From the IMG/VR virus record IMGVR_UViG_3300033998_000311, positions 1 through 20,689 of that record: a DNA stretch of 20,689 nt; one strand, 5' to 3'. This document shows, in pieces, positions 1-7,271 of the stretch (position 1 is its first letter; each line of letters opens with the position of its first letter). The translations under genes were made by a program, and so were the position numbers. This stretch comes from a virus. Below the pieces are notes generated by a model, which ran no database searches, was not told the origin of the DNA, and was given only the letters and a program-made list of their open reading frames with translations.

Positions 1-56
1 GAGATCCTGCTGAAGTGGAATTTGGAAATGGAGTATCTACATCCCTACCCGCGTGA
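1..56 (+). CDS. C-terminal end of an upstream gene (partial)
   Basis: Reading from base 3, 17 sense codons (ending VSTSLPA) run to a TGA at 54-56. This stop is followed by GGTGAAAGA and the next ATG, the same stop/ribosome-site/start arrangement seen at 13461-13475 in this window, so I prefer this frame. The alternative is frame 1, open to a TAG at 97-99 and ending in YPREVKEWLRRNSLGSE, which also looks protein-like but would overlap the next gene by 34 bases. No family can be assigned from so few residues. Confidence 0.35.
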   Translation, partial: DPAEVEFGNGVSTSLPA

Positions 57-65
57 GGTGAAAGA

Positions 66-341
66 ATGGCTCAGAAGGAATTCTCTTGGGAGCGAATAGA
101 TGAACTCCTGCGACTCGAAGAACTCACAGCAGAGGAACTACAAGTGATCACAGCCCAGGAAGCGATGATACGCATGCAGAAGAACGCAGATCTGCTGGCG
201 AGGGTGAATAACCTGCTACTGGAAGCAACGAATGAACTAGGAAAGTGGAGAGTCATCGTCGAAAAGCTCAAGCACACGAAGAACACACTGATAGAACAGA
301 ACAGGGCACTGAAGGAGATCCTGAAAGCCGAGCGCTGGTAG
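66..341 (+). CDS. Small coiled-coil phage protein, unknown function
   Basis: This 91-residue protein starts at an ATG with GAGGTGA 5-8 bases upstream. It is almost entirely charged, heptad-like helix, for example LLRLEELTAEELQVI near the N terminus and TNELGKWRVIVEKLKH in the middle, with no Cys, no signal peptide and no membrane segment. Its place directly before the small terminase-like gene suggests a role at the packaging/early-late boundary, but I do not recognise the family. Codon use matches the neighbouring genes and the strand is the same. It could be a small regulator or a terminase accessory protein. Both are guesses. Confidence 0.7.
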   Translation: MAQKEFSWERIDELLRLEELTAEELQVITAQEAMIRMQKNADLLARVNNLLLEATNELGKWRVIVEKLKHTKNTLIEQNRALKEILKAERW

Positions 342-380
342 GTATAACGGTGTATAACATCGCAAAAAAGAGGTGTAACT

Positions 381-881
381 ATGTTCAACCCACAGTGTAA
401 GGTTTGTGTTTCTGAACATCGGGGCGAGATCGAGGAAAGATACCAAGTTGGTATGAGTGCACGTGCAATTTCTAAATGGTTGGCTGAGACGTACGACGAA
501 CATATAAGTCACAGAAGCATTTCCAACCACATGGCAAAGCACTTCAATGTGCAAGAGCAAGTCCGGGAAGAGTACATCAAACGCAAGAGCGATAATCCTG
601 AAGAGCGCATGAAAAAGTTTGTCGAGGAAGAACTCGACGAGATAGCAGAGCTCGACTCGATTATCAGAGAGAGTCGAGAGCTTCGCAAACTTGCTTTTGA
701 GCGAATCAAGGAAGCCACAAGAGCGCGTTCGGTGGAGGTCTGGGGTGCCGCGTGGAGCAGTGCATCACGTGAAGCGGTCAGAGCAATGAAGATGAAGATG
801 GAAAAACTTGGCACGACAGCAAAGAACGAACTCGTGAACCTCCTAAAGGAGATGTGGGAGGATGAGAACGTGGAAGAATGA
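381..881 (+). CDS. Terminase small subunit-like DNA-binding protein
   Basis: This 166-residue protein begins with CKVC (Cys6, Cys9) and His13, followed by a helix-turn-helix-like stretch (YQVGMSARAISKWLAE, then HISHRSISNHMAKHF, about residues 21-55). The rest is a long charged helix. Small terminase subunits bind the packaging start site with an N-terminal HTH and oligomerise through helices, and this gene directly precedes the large subunit, overlapping it by 20 bases. GAGGTGT sits upstream of the ATG. The assignment rests on context and architecture rather than a diagnostic motif. A phage HTH regulator with the same C-x2-C/HTH/H-x3-H pattern is the main alternative. Confidence 0.6.
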   Translation: MFNPQCKVCVSEHRGEIEERYQVGMSARAISKWLAETYDEHISHRSISNHMAKHFNVQEQVREEYIKRKSDNPEERMKKFVEEELDEIAELDSIIRESRELRKLAFERIKEATRARSVEVWGAAWSSASREAVRAMKMKMEKLGTTAKNELVNLLKEMWEDENVEE

Positions 882-2130
882 TCCTGTTTTGTTTGCTGAG
901 AGGTTCTTCGGCTGGAAAGCGCACGACGCACAAAAGCAAATACTTCGTGCGAAAGGACAAGTTATCACGATAGCAGCCGGGCGACGATTTGGAAAATCAG
1001 AAGCAATGGCGATAGATGCTTTGTTTTATGCATTTAAACATCCGCAGACAATCCAATTTATTATTGCACCTACTTATGATCAATCGACTGTTATTTTCGA
1101 AACGATTCTAAAATTTTTGTCTAAGTCACCTTGGCAAGGCTTGATTGAAAAAGTAAAATATTCGCCATATCCAACTTTAAAGTTTTTGCATAATTCTGAG
1201 ATACACGCAAGATCAGCCGATAAGTATCACAACCTTAGAGGGCGAAAGGCTCACAGAGTTATCTTGGATGAAGCGGCTTTTATAAAAGACGAAGCGGTAT
1301 ACGAAGTTATAGAACCCATGCTTGCGGATTACAACGGTCAGATGATAAAGATCTCGACACCGTATGGAAAGAATCACTTCTGGGAGACGTGGGTGAAAGG
1401 CAGAGAAGGGGTGCCTGGTTATGTTTCGTTTCAGTTCCCTTCAACGGCAAATCCATATATATCACATGAATTTCTCGAAGCAAAGAAAAAAGAATATGGC
1501 GAAACGTCTTTGAGATGGCGGATCGAATACATGGCAGAGTTTGTAGAAGATCAAGATCTTGTGTTCCCCTGGCGCGTCATAGAAAATGCGATAGAGGATT
1601 ATGATATCCCGCAAGAGCCGTTAAAAACCAAGAAATACTTTATGGGTGTGGATGTTGCTAAATACGAAGATTGGACTGTGATTATTGTACTTGATAATTC
1701 AGGCAAGTTAGTTTATTTTGAGCGTTTCAATCGCAAACCATGGAGTTATATTGTCGAGCGGGTGGCAACCGCGCAAAGACACTATAACGCAGCTGGCTAT
1801 ATAGATGCAACGGGTGTAGGAGACCCTATTTGGGAAGCCTTGAAACAAGAAGGGGCTTATCTTGAACCATTCAAATTTACTGCCCAAACAAAACAGGCTC
1901 TTATTGACAATCTTAGAGGCCGGCTTGAAGAAGGAACAATCAAATTTCCGCGAATACCTGAACTTATAGATGAACTGCGCTTCTTTGAGTACGAGATGAG
2001 ACCGACCGGGAGCATAAGGCTTGAAGCAAGATACGGATACCACGACGACTGCGTAATGGCTTTAGCACTTGCTGTGTGGGGACTAAGCAAACCGCGCAGA
2101 GCGTTCTCGACTCGCCTCGACATTCTCTAA
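862..2130 (+). CDS. Terminase large subunit (packaging ATPase/nuclease)
   Basis: This 422-residue protein is the motor that translocates DNA into the prohead and cuts it. The Walker A motif is GRRFGKS (residues 40-46), Walker B is VILDEAAF (Asp136, Glu137) and the coupling motif is STP (165-167). The C-terminal RNase H-like nuclease starts at FMGVDVAKYEDWT (Asp264), continues with YIDATGVGD and ends with the paired acidic residues of YGYHDDCVMALALA. Length and domain order are normal. The ATG overlaps the preceding gene and has AAAGGAG at 845-851. Base composition changes inside the gene: about 1010-1950 is AT-rich with many TTA/ATA/AAA codons, while both ends match the surrounding phage genes. 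Confidence 0.95.
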   Translation: MRTWKNDPVLFAERFFGWKAHDAQKQILRAKGQVITIAAGRRFGKSEAMAIDALFYAFKHPQTIQFIIAPTYDQSTVIFETILKFLSKSPWQGLIEKVKYSPYPTLKFLHNSEIHARSADKYHNLRGRKAHRVILDEAAFIKDEAVYEVIEPMLADYNGQMIKISTPYGKNHFWETWVKGREGVPGYVSFQFPSTANPYISHEFLEAKKKEYGETSLRWRIEYMAEFVEDQDLVFPWRVIENAIEDYDIPQEPLKTKKYFMGVDVAKYEDWTVIIVLDNSGKLVYFERFNRKPWSYIVERVATAQRHYNAAGYIDATGVGDPIWEALKQEGAYLEPFKFTAQTKQALIDNLRGRLEEGTIKFPRIPELIDELRFFEYEMRPTGSIRLEARYGYHDDCVMALALAVWGLSKPRRAFSTRLDIL

Positions 2131-2142
2131 GGGGTGATGCAT

Positions 2143-3357
2143 GTGACGAAAAGCTATGCAGAGCTGTTCGAGCTGTTCTACGGTGACTACACGGAAAGAT
2201 ACTGCAGGGAGCATCATCTGTTTGTGGATTACGACACTTCGGGCAATGTCAAAAACATCACACGTTCGCTTGTGGACTATGCCTACGAGATCATCATGAC
2301 GGACTACGCACTTGTCTTCGGCAAGCGCTTTGAAATCAAAGCAGAGAACGAAAGCGCTCAGGACACACTCGAGAAGATCCTCGAAACAAACAATGCAGAC
2401 GGACTCTTCAGACTTTTTGTCGTGCAGGGCCTCATCTTGGGAGACACAGCGCTGAAGCTGGGGCGCGACGATGCGGGCAACATCCGAATGGGGCTTGTGA
2501 ATCTACTTCAGGGACGACTCAATTACCGCATGGAGTACGGGCAAGTAGTCGAATGGGTCTACGAGTACGAGCAAAAACACAACGAAGGCTTTGTGAACGT
2601 GAAGGAGATCTACAGGCGTGACAGGGTGCAAGTTTATCGTGACGACAAGCTCATCCTCGATGTGCCAAACCGCCACGGTGAGTTTTGGCTCATCCACGTT
2701 GCGAACATGCCAAGCCTGAAGGATCCCGTCTGGGGCGAAAGCGAGCTCGAGCGGATCGGCGACACAATCGACGAGATGAACAGCACGCTGTCGAGGATCT
2801 CTGCTATCGAGGACATCTATGCAAAGCCGCGGATTATCGCATCGGGCATCCACGACGTCTCTAACCTCAAACAGGAGCACAACGTCTGGGCAATCCCCGA
2901 GGGCGCAGAATTCAAGATCCTCGAGTATCAAGGGGACGTGATCCCCTCGATGCTCCGCAAGTACGAAATGCTTGAAAACTACCTGCGCAACAAATGTCCA
3001 GAGTTGATTCTGAACGATCTTGGAAACATCTCCGGCTATGCGCTCCGCCTCAAACTCTCAAAGCTGATCCGAAAGATCGAAAACTATCGCTCCGTGTACT
3101 TCGCGGGGATCAAAAAGGCCTGCAGACTCGCGCTGAGGATGGCAGGATTCGATACAGACGTGGAGATACACACAGACCCCGTTGCGCCCGCAGATGAAAT
3201 GGCAGACCTGAACAAGCTCATCACGTTGTTGTCGATGAACATCATCTCGAAGCGAACAGTCGCCGAAGCGCTAGGCTACGACTTCGAGAAGGAGCAAGAG
3301 CGTATCGAGGAAGAAAACGCTTGGTTTTTTGGGGATGAGCGCAAATGGACAGACTGA
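2143..3357 (+). CDS. Portal protein, SPP1 gp6-like
   Basis: The portal is the dodecameric ring at the packaging vertex through which DNA enters and leaves. Supporting signs are the position right after the terminase, a size of about 404 residues, and family-like stretches such as GLILGDTALKLGRD, LIHVANMPSLKDPVWGESEL and ISGYALRLKLSKLIRKIE. The last is the conserved 'S-G-A-L-R/K' helix region near the C terminus of gp6-type portals. Three starts lie close together: GTG 2134, ATG 2137 and GTG 2143. I chose 2143 because AAGGGGTGA (2129-2137) is then correctly spaced. The 3' end overlaps the next gene by 13 bases. Confidence 0.88.
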   Translation: MTKSYAELFELFYGDYTERYCREHHLFVDYDTSGNVKNITRSLVDYAYEIIMTDYALVFGKRFEIKAENESAQDTLEKILETNNADGLFRLFVVQGLILGDTALKLGRDDAGNIRMGLVNLLQGRLNYRMEYGQVVEWVYEYEQKHNEGFVNVKEIYRRDRVQVYRDDKLILDVPNRHGEFWLIHVANMPSLKDPVWGESELERIGDTIDEMNSTLSRISAIEDIYAKPRIIASGIHDVSNLKQEHNVWAIPEGAEFKILEYQGDVIPSMLRKYEMLENYLRNKCPELILNDLGNISGYALRLKLSKLIRKIENYRSVYFAGIKKACRLALRMAGFDTDVEIHTDPVAPADEMADLNKLITLLSMNIISKRTVAEALGYDFEKEQERIEEENAWFFGDERKWTD

Positions 3358-4130
3358 TCAGGCTCGAGAAAGCACTAGTGAATAAGGGACTTCGGCTGAC
3401 AAATCAGTTTCTGCGAAAACTTGCTGGTCTTCTTGTGACACAGGAGATCGGCACAAAAACGTTTGAATGGCTAAGAGCACACATACAAGCACAGATCGGT
3501 GAGTACGTTACAACGTTCCAGCAACAGCTCGAGCCTGAGCTACTTGACCTGTTTGTGTGGGCAGTCAAAGAGGCACATAGTGATCTTCGGATCACTTTTC
3601 GCGGTATACCCCTCGATACGCTTGGCTGGTTCCACGAGAACTTCCTTGCGCTGGAAAACACAGTCATGCGCAATTACGCAGGAGATCTGATGCGCAAGAT
3701 CGAAAACACCCTGCTTCCTGCACTTATCACCGGAACACCTGCAGACGAGGTGATGAAGATCCTGCTCAAAGAGATCAAACCGACAGCGAATCAGCGAATC
3801 CCCGTGATGGTGCGTGACCAACTGGGCCATGCGATGCAACAAGGAATCTGGCGGACATACGAGCGCTTCCAGGATATCGTAGAAGGCTACAGGTGGGTAG
3901 GCCCATCAGACCGGAGGACGACAAAGTGGTGCAGAAACAGGAAAGAGATCACACGTGAGCAACCCTGGACGCCCGAGGAGGTGCAGAGATACATCGCAAC
4001 AAACCCGCAGAAATTGAAAGGGAAAGAGATCCGTGCACGCCATGGTACGTTTCTGCATCCTCACATCCAGTGCAGACATCGACTGCTTGCAATTCCGAAG
4101 AGAGTATACGCATTTGTGAGGGAGGGATGA
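3345..4130 (+). CDS. Head morphogenesis protein, SPP1 gp7 / Mu F-like
   Basis: This 261-residue protein follows the portal, as gp7 follows gp6 in SPP1. The N-terminal two thirds is helical. The C-terminal third has the usual signature: YRWVGPSDRRTTKWCRNR (about residues 183-200) and then HPHIQCRHRLLAI close to the end, a conserved Cys/His arrangement of the minor head protein family. Proteins of this family bind the portal, are packaged into the prohead at low copy and influence DNA ejection. It overlaps the portal gene by 13 bases, which suggests translational coupling. Confidence 0.85.
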   Translation: MDRLIRLEKALVNKGLRLTNQFLRKLAGLLVTQEIGTKTFEWLRAHIQAQIGEYVTTFQQQLEPELLDLFVWAVKEAHSDLRITFRGIPLDTLGWFHENFLALENTVMRNYAGDLMRKIENTLLPALITGTPADEVMKILLKEIKPTANQRIPVMVRDQLGHAMQQGIWRTYERFQDIVEGYRWVGPSDRRTTKWCRNRKEITREQPWTPEEVQRYIATNPQKLKGKEIRARHGTFLHPHIQCRHRLLAIPKRVYAFVREG

Positions 4131-4132
4131 GG

Positions 4133-4396
4133 ATGCCCGAGGTGATGAAGAATGACAAAGCCTGGAACCCACCACCCGCAGGATCAAAAGAACGAGAAGA
4201 ATGGCCAGCACATGCATTTCTCGACCCTGAGAACAAGCGCTATCCCTACAAGAAGTACGTCGACGGCGAGTGGAAAGTCTCCTGCGCAGGGCTTCTTGCG
4301 GCATACAGAAGAGCGATCATGAGCAAAGAGCAGAGCATTGCCGCAAAAGCAAGAGCTCTCGCAGAAAGGTACAAATGCCCGTGGGCAACAAAGTAA
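4133..4396 (+). CDS. Small phage protein with an AFLDPENKRYPYK motif
   Basis: This 87-residue protein starts at ATG 4133, which is well placed after GGAGGG (4121-4126). ATG 4127 is too close to it, and the longer open frame from 4070 lacks a ribosome site and runs back into the gp7-like gene. The motif AFLDPENKRYPYKKY, then DGEWKVSCAGLLAAYRRA and an Ala-rich helix, resembles a family of short phage proteins (DUF6582-like) often found near capsid genes, where 'FLxPxxKxYPY' is followed by a helical C terminus. The function is unknown. The location between the gp7-like protein and the scaffold suggests a head-assembly or accessory role. Confidence 0.75.
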   Translation: MPEVMKNDKAWNPPPAGSKEREEWPAHAFLDPENKRYPYKKYVDGEWKVSCAGLLAAYRRAIMSKEQSIAAKARALAERYKCPWATK

Positions 4397-4409
4397 AGGA
4401 GGGATTTAG

Positions 4410-5066
4410 ATGGCAGAGGAAAAGAGGACTGACTCTCCCGAACTCGAACAAGAGGTCGTGGAGAGCAGGACTCAGGAAGCGCAAGAGGAAGTTGTCTACG
4501 ACGATCAGGATCCCATCGAGGTTCTTCGGGCAACAGCGATTCAGCTGGGGCTCGATCCCGAGGAAGTTGCGATCATGAGTAAGAAGGAGCTTCAGTCTGT
4601 CATCGACAGAAGAGTCACTGAAGCGATTCAGACGCGGGAGAAAAAGCTCAGAAAGCAAGCAGAGATAGAGAAACTGAAAGAGAAGGGGGAGTGGGAACAA
4701 CTCATTAAGCAAGAACGCGCTGAAGCTCTCGAGGATCTCAAACGCACATACATGCAAGCAAAAGGACTCCCGGAAGAGTTCGCAGACCTGATAGACGTCA
4801 CGCCCCTGCTCGACAAAAGCCTTTCTGAGGCGAAAGAAACTCTCACAGAAGCGGTCGAAAGAGTCGCTTCAAAACTGAACGAACTCATCGAGCAGAAAGT
4901 CAACGAGCGCCTCGCCTCACTCGAAAAGGGAACGTTCAGAACAACCGAAACTCCCCTTGAAGAGCTTCCAACGACACGCGAAGAACTCCTTGCTCTACCT
5001 TACGAGAAGCAAGTTGAGATCTTCACAAAGTATCCAGACATCTGGAGAAGGCTGGTAGGAGGGTGA
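4410..5066 (+). CDS. Capsid scaffolding protein (gp20-like)
   Basis: This 218-residue protein is very charged and Glu/Lys-rich, with an acidic N terminus (residues 1-35) and a long coiled coil through REKKLRKQAEIEKLKEKGEW (about 77-96) and beyond. This composition and the position immediately before the major capsid gene are typical of scaffolds that template prohead assembly and then leave. The C terminus (EIFTKYPDIWRRLVGG) is short, aromatic and basic, a plausible capsid-binding tail. AAGGAGGGA lies just upstream of the ATG. No protease gene is seen between portal and capsid, so the scaffold is probably removed intact or cut by a host protease. Confidence 0.85.
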   Translation: MAEEKRTDSPELEQEVVESRTQEAQEEVVYDDQDPIEVLRATAIQLGLDPEEVAIMSKKELQSVIDRRVTEAIQTREKKLRKQAEIEKLKEKGEWEQLIKQERAEALEDLKRTYMQAKGLPEEFADLIDVTPLLDKSLSEAKETLTEAVERVASKLNELIEQKVNERLASLEKGTFRTTETPLEELPTTREELLALPYEKQVEIFTKYPDIWRRLVGG

Positions 5067-5071
5067 TGTAG

Positions 5072-5902
5072 ATGGCAGTAACGGTGAAATCTAACCTTGT
5101 AGTGCCCGAAGTGTTTGCAAACATTGTCGAGGGAGAATTTCTCACAAAAGCCAAGCTCCTCAAGTTTGCGAAAGTCTACAACGACCTTCAGGGGAAACCG
5201 GGCGATACAATTCACTTTCCAAAATGGGGAACGTTGTCTGAAGCGACCGACCTGACCGAAGCGCAAGCAATGACGACTGAAGTGCTCTCTGCATCCGATA
5301 CAACCGCAACAGTCAAGGAGATTGGAAAAGCGGTTGAGATCTCCGACACTGCGATCCTGACAGCAATAGGAGATCCCATTGCCGAAGCCGCAAGACAGCT
5401 TGCGACGGTCCTTGCCCTCAAGGTCGACACCGATATCAAAGCCGAGCTCGAAAGCGCCACAAACGTCGTAGATCACTCTGCGGACGGCGTGCTCAGATAC
5501 GAGTACATCGTCGAGGCTCTTGCAAAATTCGGCGAAAACTACGACGACGTTGTAGCCCTCGTGGTGCACTCAAAACAGGCAAGTGACTTGTTGAAGGACT
5601 CCAACTTCATCAACGCTTCCGCATTCGGACAACCCGTGATGGTTGCAGGCTATCAGGCGATTGGAAAGATCGCTGGAATACCAGTCGTGATCAGCGACAG
5701 AGTCTCTGTTGTGAGTGGAACACCTAACACCTACGTGGCTCTGCTTCTCAGGAGGGAGCCCGTTGCGGTTGCATACAAGAGAGAACTCAAGATCGAGCAG
5801 GACAGGGACATTCTCAAGAGGACAACCGTCATCGCAGCAACAATGCACTACGCAGTGAAACTGCTCGACGCAAACAGAGTTGTCAAGATCATTACGCAGT
5901 AA
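5072..5902 (+). CDS. Major capsid protein, HK97-fold
   Basis: This 276-residue protein has the order expected of compact HK97-fold capsid proteins of the N4-gp56-like type. The N-terminal arm carries VPEVFANIVEGEFLTKAKLL. An E-loop-like region follows (PGDTIHFPKWGTLSEATDL). The A-domain contains VALVVHSKQASDLL and AGIPVVISDRV, and the C terminus is YAVKLLDANRVVKI. Start ATG 5072 has AGGAGGGTGAT upstream, the strongest ribosome site in this part of the window, which fits the most abundant virion protein. A perfect 9-bp hairpin with a T-run lies directly at the stop codon, so the transcript may be partly terminated here to favour capsid production. Confidence 0.92.
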   Translation: MAVTVKSNLVVPEVFANIVEGEFLTKAKLLKFAKVYNDLQGKPGDTIHFPKWGTLSEATDLTEAQAMTTEVLSASDTTATVKEIGKAVEISDTAILTAIGDPIAEAARQLATVLALKVDTDIKAELESATNVVDHSADGVLRYEYIVEALAKFGENYDDVVALVVHSKQASDLLKDSNFINASAFGQPVMVAGYQAIGKIAGIPVVISDRVSVVSGTPNTYVALLLRREPVAVAYKRELKIEQDRDILKRTTVIAATMHYAVKLLDANRVVKIITQ

Positions 5903-5926
5903 GCGGGGGATGTGCCCCCGCTTTTT
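5901..5926 (+). terminator. Rho-independent terminator after the major capsid gene
   Basis: The arms AAGCGGGGG (5901-5909) and CCCCCGCTT (5915-5923) are perfectly complementary, with loop ATGTG, followed by TTT. The hairpin starts in the capsid stop codon. Downstream head-tail genes lack an obvious promoter of their own, so it probably acts as a partial terminator or as a 3' stabiliser. Confidence 0.85.
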
Positions 5927-5939
5927 GTGAGGTGAAAGT

Positions 5940-5985
5940 GTGGGGATTGGACTGCTAAGGCGCTATCACGAAGGCGGTGAGACAA
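5940..5985 (+). other. Orphan translation start before the adaptor gene, possible gene remnant
   Basis: GAGGTGAAAG (5929-5938) is a good ribosome site followed by two overlapping GTG codons. From 5938 only six codons follow before TAA. From 5940 the frame reads GIGLLRRYHEGGETND and stays open to 6158, but from 5986 it lies out of frame inside the adaptor gene. The first 16 residues look like a real protein start and the rest does not. It may be a decayed small gene or a leader peptide coupled to the adaptor. Confidence 0.25.
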
Positions 5986-6450
5986 ATGACGAACATCGAG
6001 TACCTGCGCATGAAGATACCAGACAAAAACAGCGAACTGTTCACGGATCCGGAACTGGCAGAGATCCTCAAAGACAACAGCGAAGTGAGGGTGCTAAAAG
6101 CAGAAAGACTCGACGCAGAAGGAAAGCTGTGGAAGATTCCGTTCAAAAGGGTGGATGAGACCTACAAGGAGCGAGTCTTTGTCAACGGGCAAGAAGTGAC
6201 AGATTTCACCTTCGACAAGGAAACAGGCACACTGACCTTCCCGAGTGCCGTTATAGGCATCGTCGAGGTGCAGGCAAAAATCATCTATTGGAACGACGTG
6301 CTCGCAGACTGCTACGAAATGATCGCGGGCGACTACAAAAAGCTATCTTCATTCAACCTCGCAAACGCTTCGCAGAGCATGGATGACATAAAGGCGCATC
6401 TTCGCATGCTTGTGCGACACTACAGAGGCGTAAAAGGGGCGGAACTGTGA
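5986..6450 (+). CDS. Head-tail connector (adaptor / head-completion) protein
   Basis: This 154-residue protein opens with TNIEYLRMKIPDKNSELFTD, the 'L-R-x-x-I-P-D ... L-F-x-D-E/P-E-L' pattern common in small head-completion proteins that dock under the portal. The centre holds a beta hairpin (VFVNGQEVTDFTFDKETGTL) and the end a helix (DVLADCYEMIAGDYKKLSS). The position after the capsid gene supports the call. ATG 5986 is preferred because AAGGCGGTGA (5971-5980) is correctly spaced. The GTG at 5977 lies inside that ribosome site. Its TGA stop overlaps the next ATG (TGATG). Confidence 0.7.
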   Translation: MTNIEYLRMKIPDKNSELFTDPELAEILKDNSEVRVLKAERLDAEGKLWKIPFKRVDETYKERVFVNGQEVTDFTFDKETGTLTFPSAVIGIVEVQAKIIYWNDVLADCYEMIAGDYKKLSSFNLANASQSMDDIKAHLRMLVRHYRGVKGAEL

Positions 6451-6926
6451 TGGAGATCACACTTATAATCGACAAAGACAGCTTGAAGAAAGTACAGGCC
6501 CTCGTATCAGACAAACGCTTCAGGGAAGCGCTACTCAAAACCCTCATGGCTGCAGGAATGGACTTGGAAGCAAGAATTGTAGAGAACATCACCGAGCGTG
6601 CTTCGAACACAGGAGCACTTGCACAGTCATGGAAGGTCGAACCCCGAGACTACGACGAGGTTGTGGTCTTTTCAAACTTGCAATACGCTCCCTTCGTTGA
6701 GTACGGTACACGCCCGCATAGAGCACCGATCGAGCCTCTACGCAAATGGGCACACCTGAAGCTGAACAAATCAGGCAAAGAGCTCGAACGGACAACGTGG
6801 GCAATCTGGCAAAAAATAGCACGAAAAGGAACAGAAGGCAAGCGATATCTACGGGACGCACTCGAAAACTTCAACCTGAACAGCTACGTGAAGGAGCTCC
6901 TAAAGGAGTGGGAGAATGCTCGCTAA
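6450..6926 (+). CDS. HK97 gp10-like tail/neck completion protein
   Basis: This 158-residue protein carries the hallmark YAPFVEYGTRPHRAPIEPL (about residues 72-90), with the conserved 'Y-A-x-x-V-E-Y-G-T-R-x-H' signature of the HK97 gp10 family. The C terminus (GTEGKRYLRDAL) also matches that family. These proteins sit at the head-tail interface and are needed to join or close it. ATG 6450 shares bases with the preceding stop, indicating translational coupling. A GTG codon at 6447 is in frame but less likely. The 3' end overlaps the next gene by 11 bases. Confidence 0.88.
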   Translation: MEITLIIDKDSLKKVQALVSDKRFREALLKTLMAAGMDLEARIVENITERASNTGALAQSWKVEPRDYDEVVVFSNLQYAPFVEYGTRPHRAPIEPLRKWAHLKLNKSGKELERTTWAIWQKIARKGTEGKRYLRDALENFNLNSYVKELLKEWENAR

Positions 6927-7269
6927 ACTGAGGGACTTTGCAAATCAGCTGACCTTTTTCGATTCGGTTGGTTTTTTCGACGACTCCGTACTCCAGAAGC
7001 CGAACACAGCGACGCTCTTTCTTGAGCGGATCCAGTACACACCGCTGACGTTTTCGAGAGTGCGAGCAACAGGACGGCTCAGCATCATCTTCCGTGTAGA
7101 TGGCAATGGCGACACAGTGCTCGAGACAGCAGAAGGCAAACTCTCCCAGATCTCACAGGTGCTAAGCGACAACTTCGAGACCTTTATGCTGTCAGATGTG
7201 CAGTTCGCATACGTGAACAATCTCAAGGCACTTTTCTGCTACCTCGCAATTGAAGTCGAGGAGGGATGA
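6916..7269 (+). CDS. Tail terminator-like protein
   Basis: This 117-residue alpha/beta protein lies between the gp10-like gene and the tail tube gene, where tail-terminator proteins (the hexameric ring that stops tube growth and binds the connector) normally lie. It has an N-terminal helix, central strands (YTPLTFSRVRATGRLSIIFR) and a C-terminal strand. The size fits. I see no diagnostic motif, so the call rests on order and length. The ribosome site GGAG at about 6906-6909 is inside the preceding gene, and its own end overlaps the ribosome site of the tube gene. Confidence 0.6.
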   Translation: MLAKLRDFANQLTFFDSVGFFDDSVLQKPNTATLFLERIQYTPLTFSRVRATGRLSIIFRVDGNGDTVLETAEGKLSQISQVLSDNFETFMLSDVQFAYVNNLKALFCYLAIEVEEG

Positions 7270-7271
7270 GA

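Noticed and set aside
347-361. 15-base exact match to 11790-11804 (ACGGTGTATAACATC)
   Set aside because: One copy is in a gap and the other in coding sequence of the tape measure; a single match of this length is compatible with chance in 20 kb.
4270-4578. 102-codon + strand open frame rich in Arg/Lys overlapping the scaffold start
   Set aside because: It overlaps two better-supported genes in another frame, and its basic composition is the frame-shifted image of Glu/Lys codons.
5000-5569. 189-codon minus-strand open frame opposite the capsid gene
   Set aside because: It is antisense to a confidently identified major capsid gene and has no sensible start site or domain.
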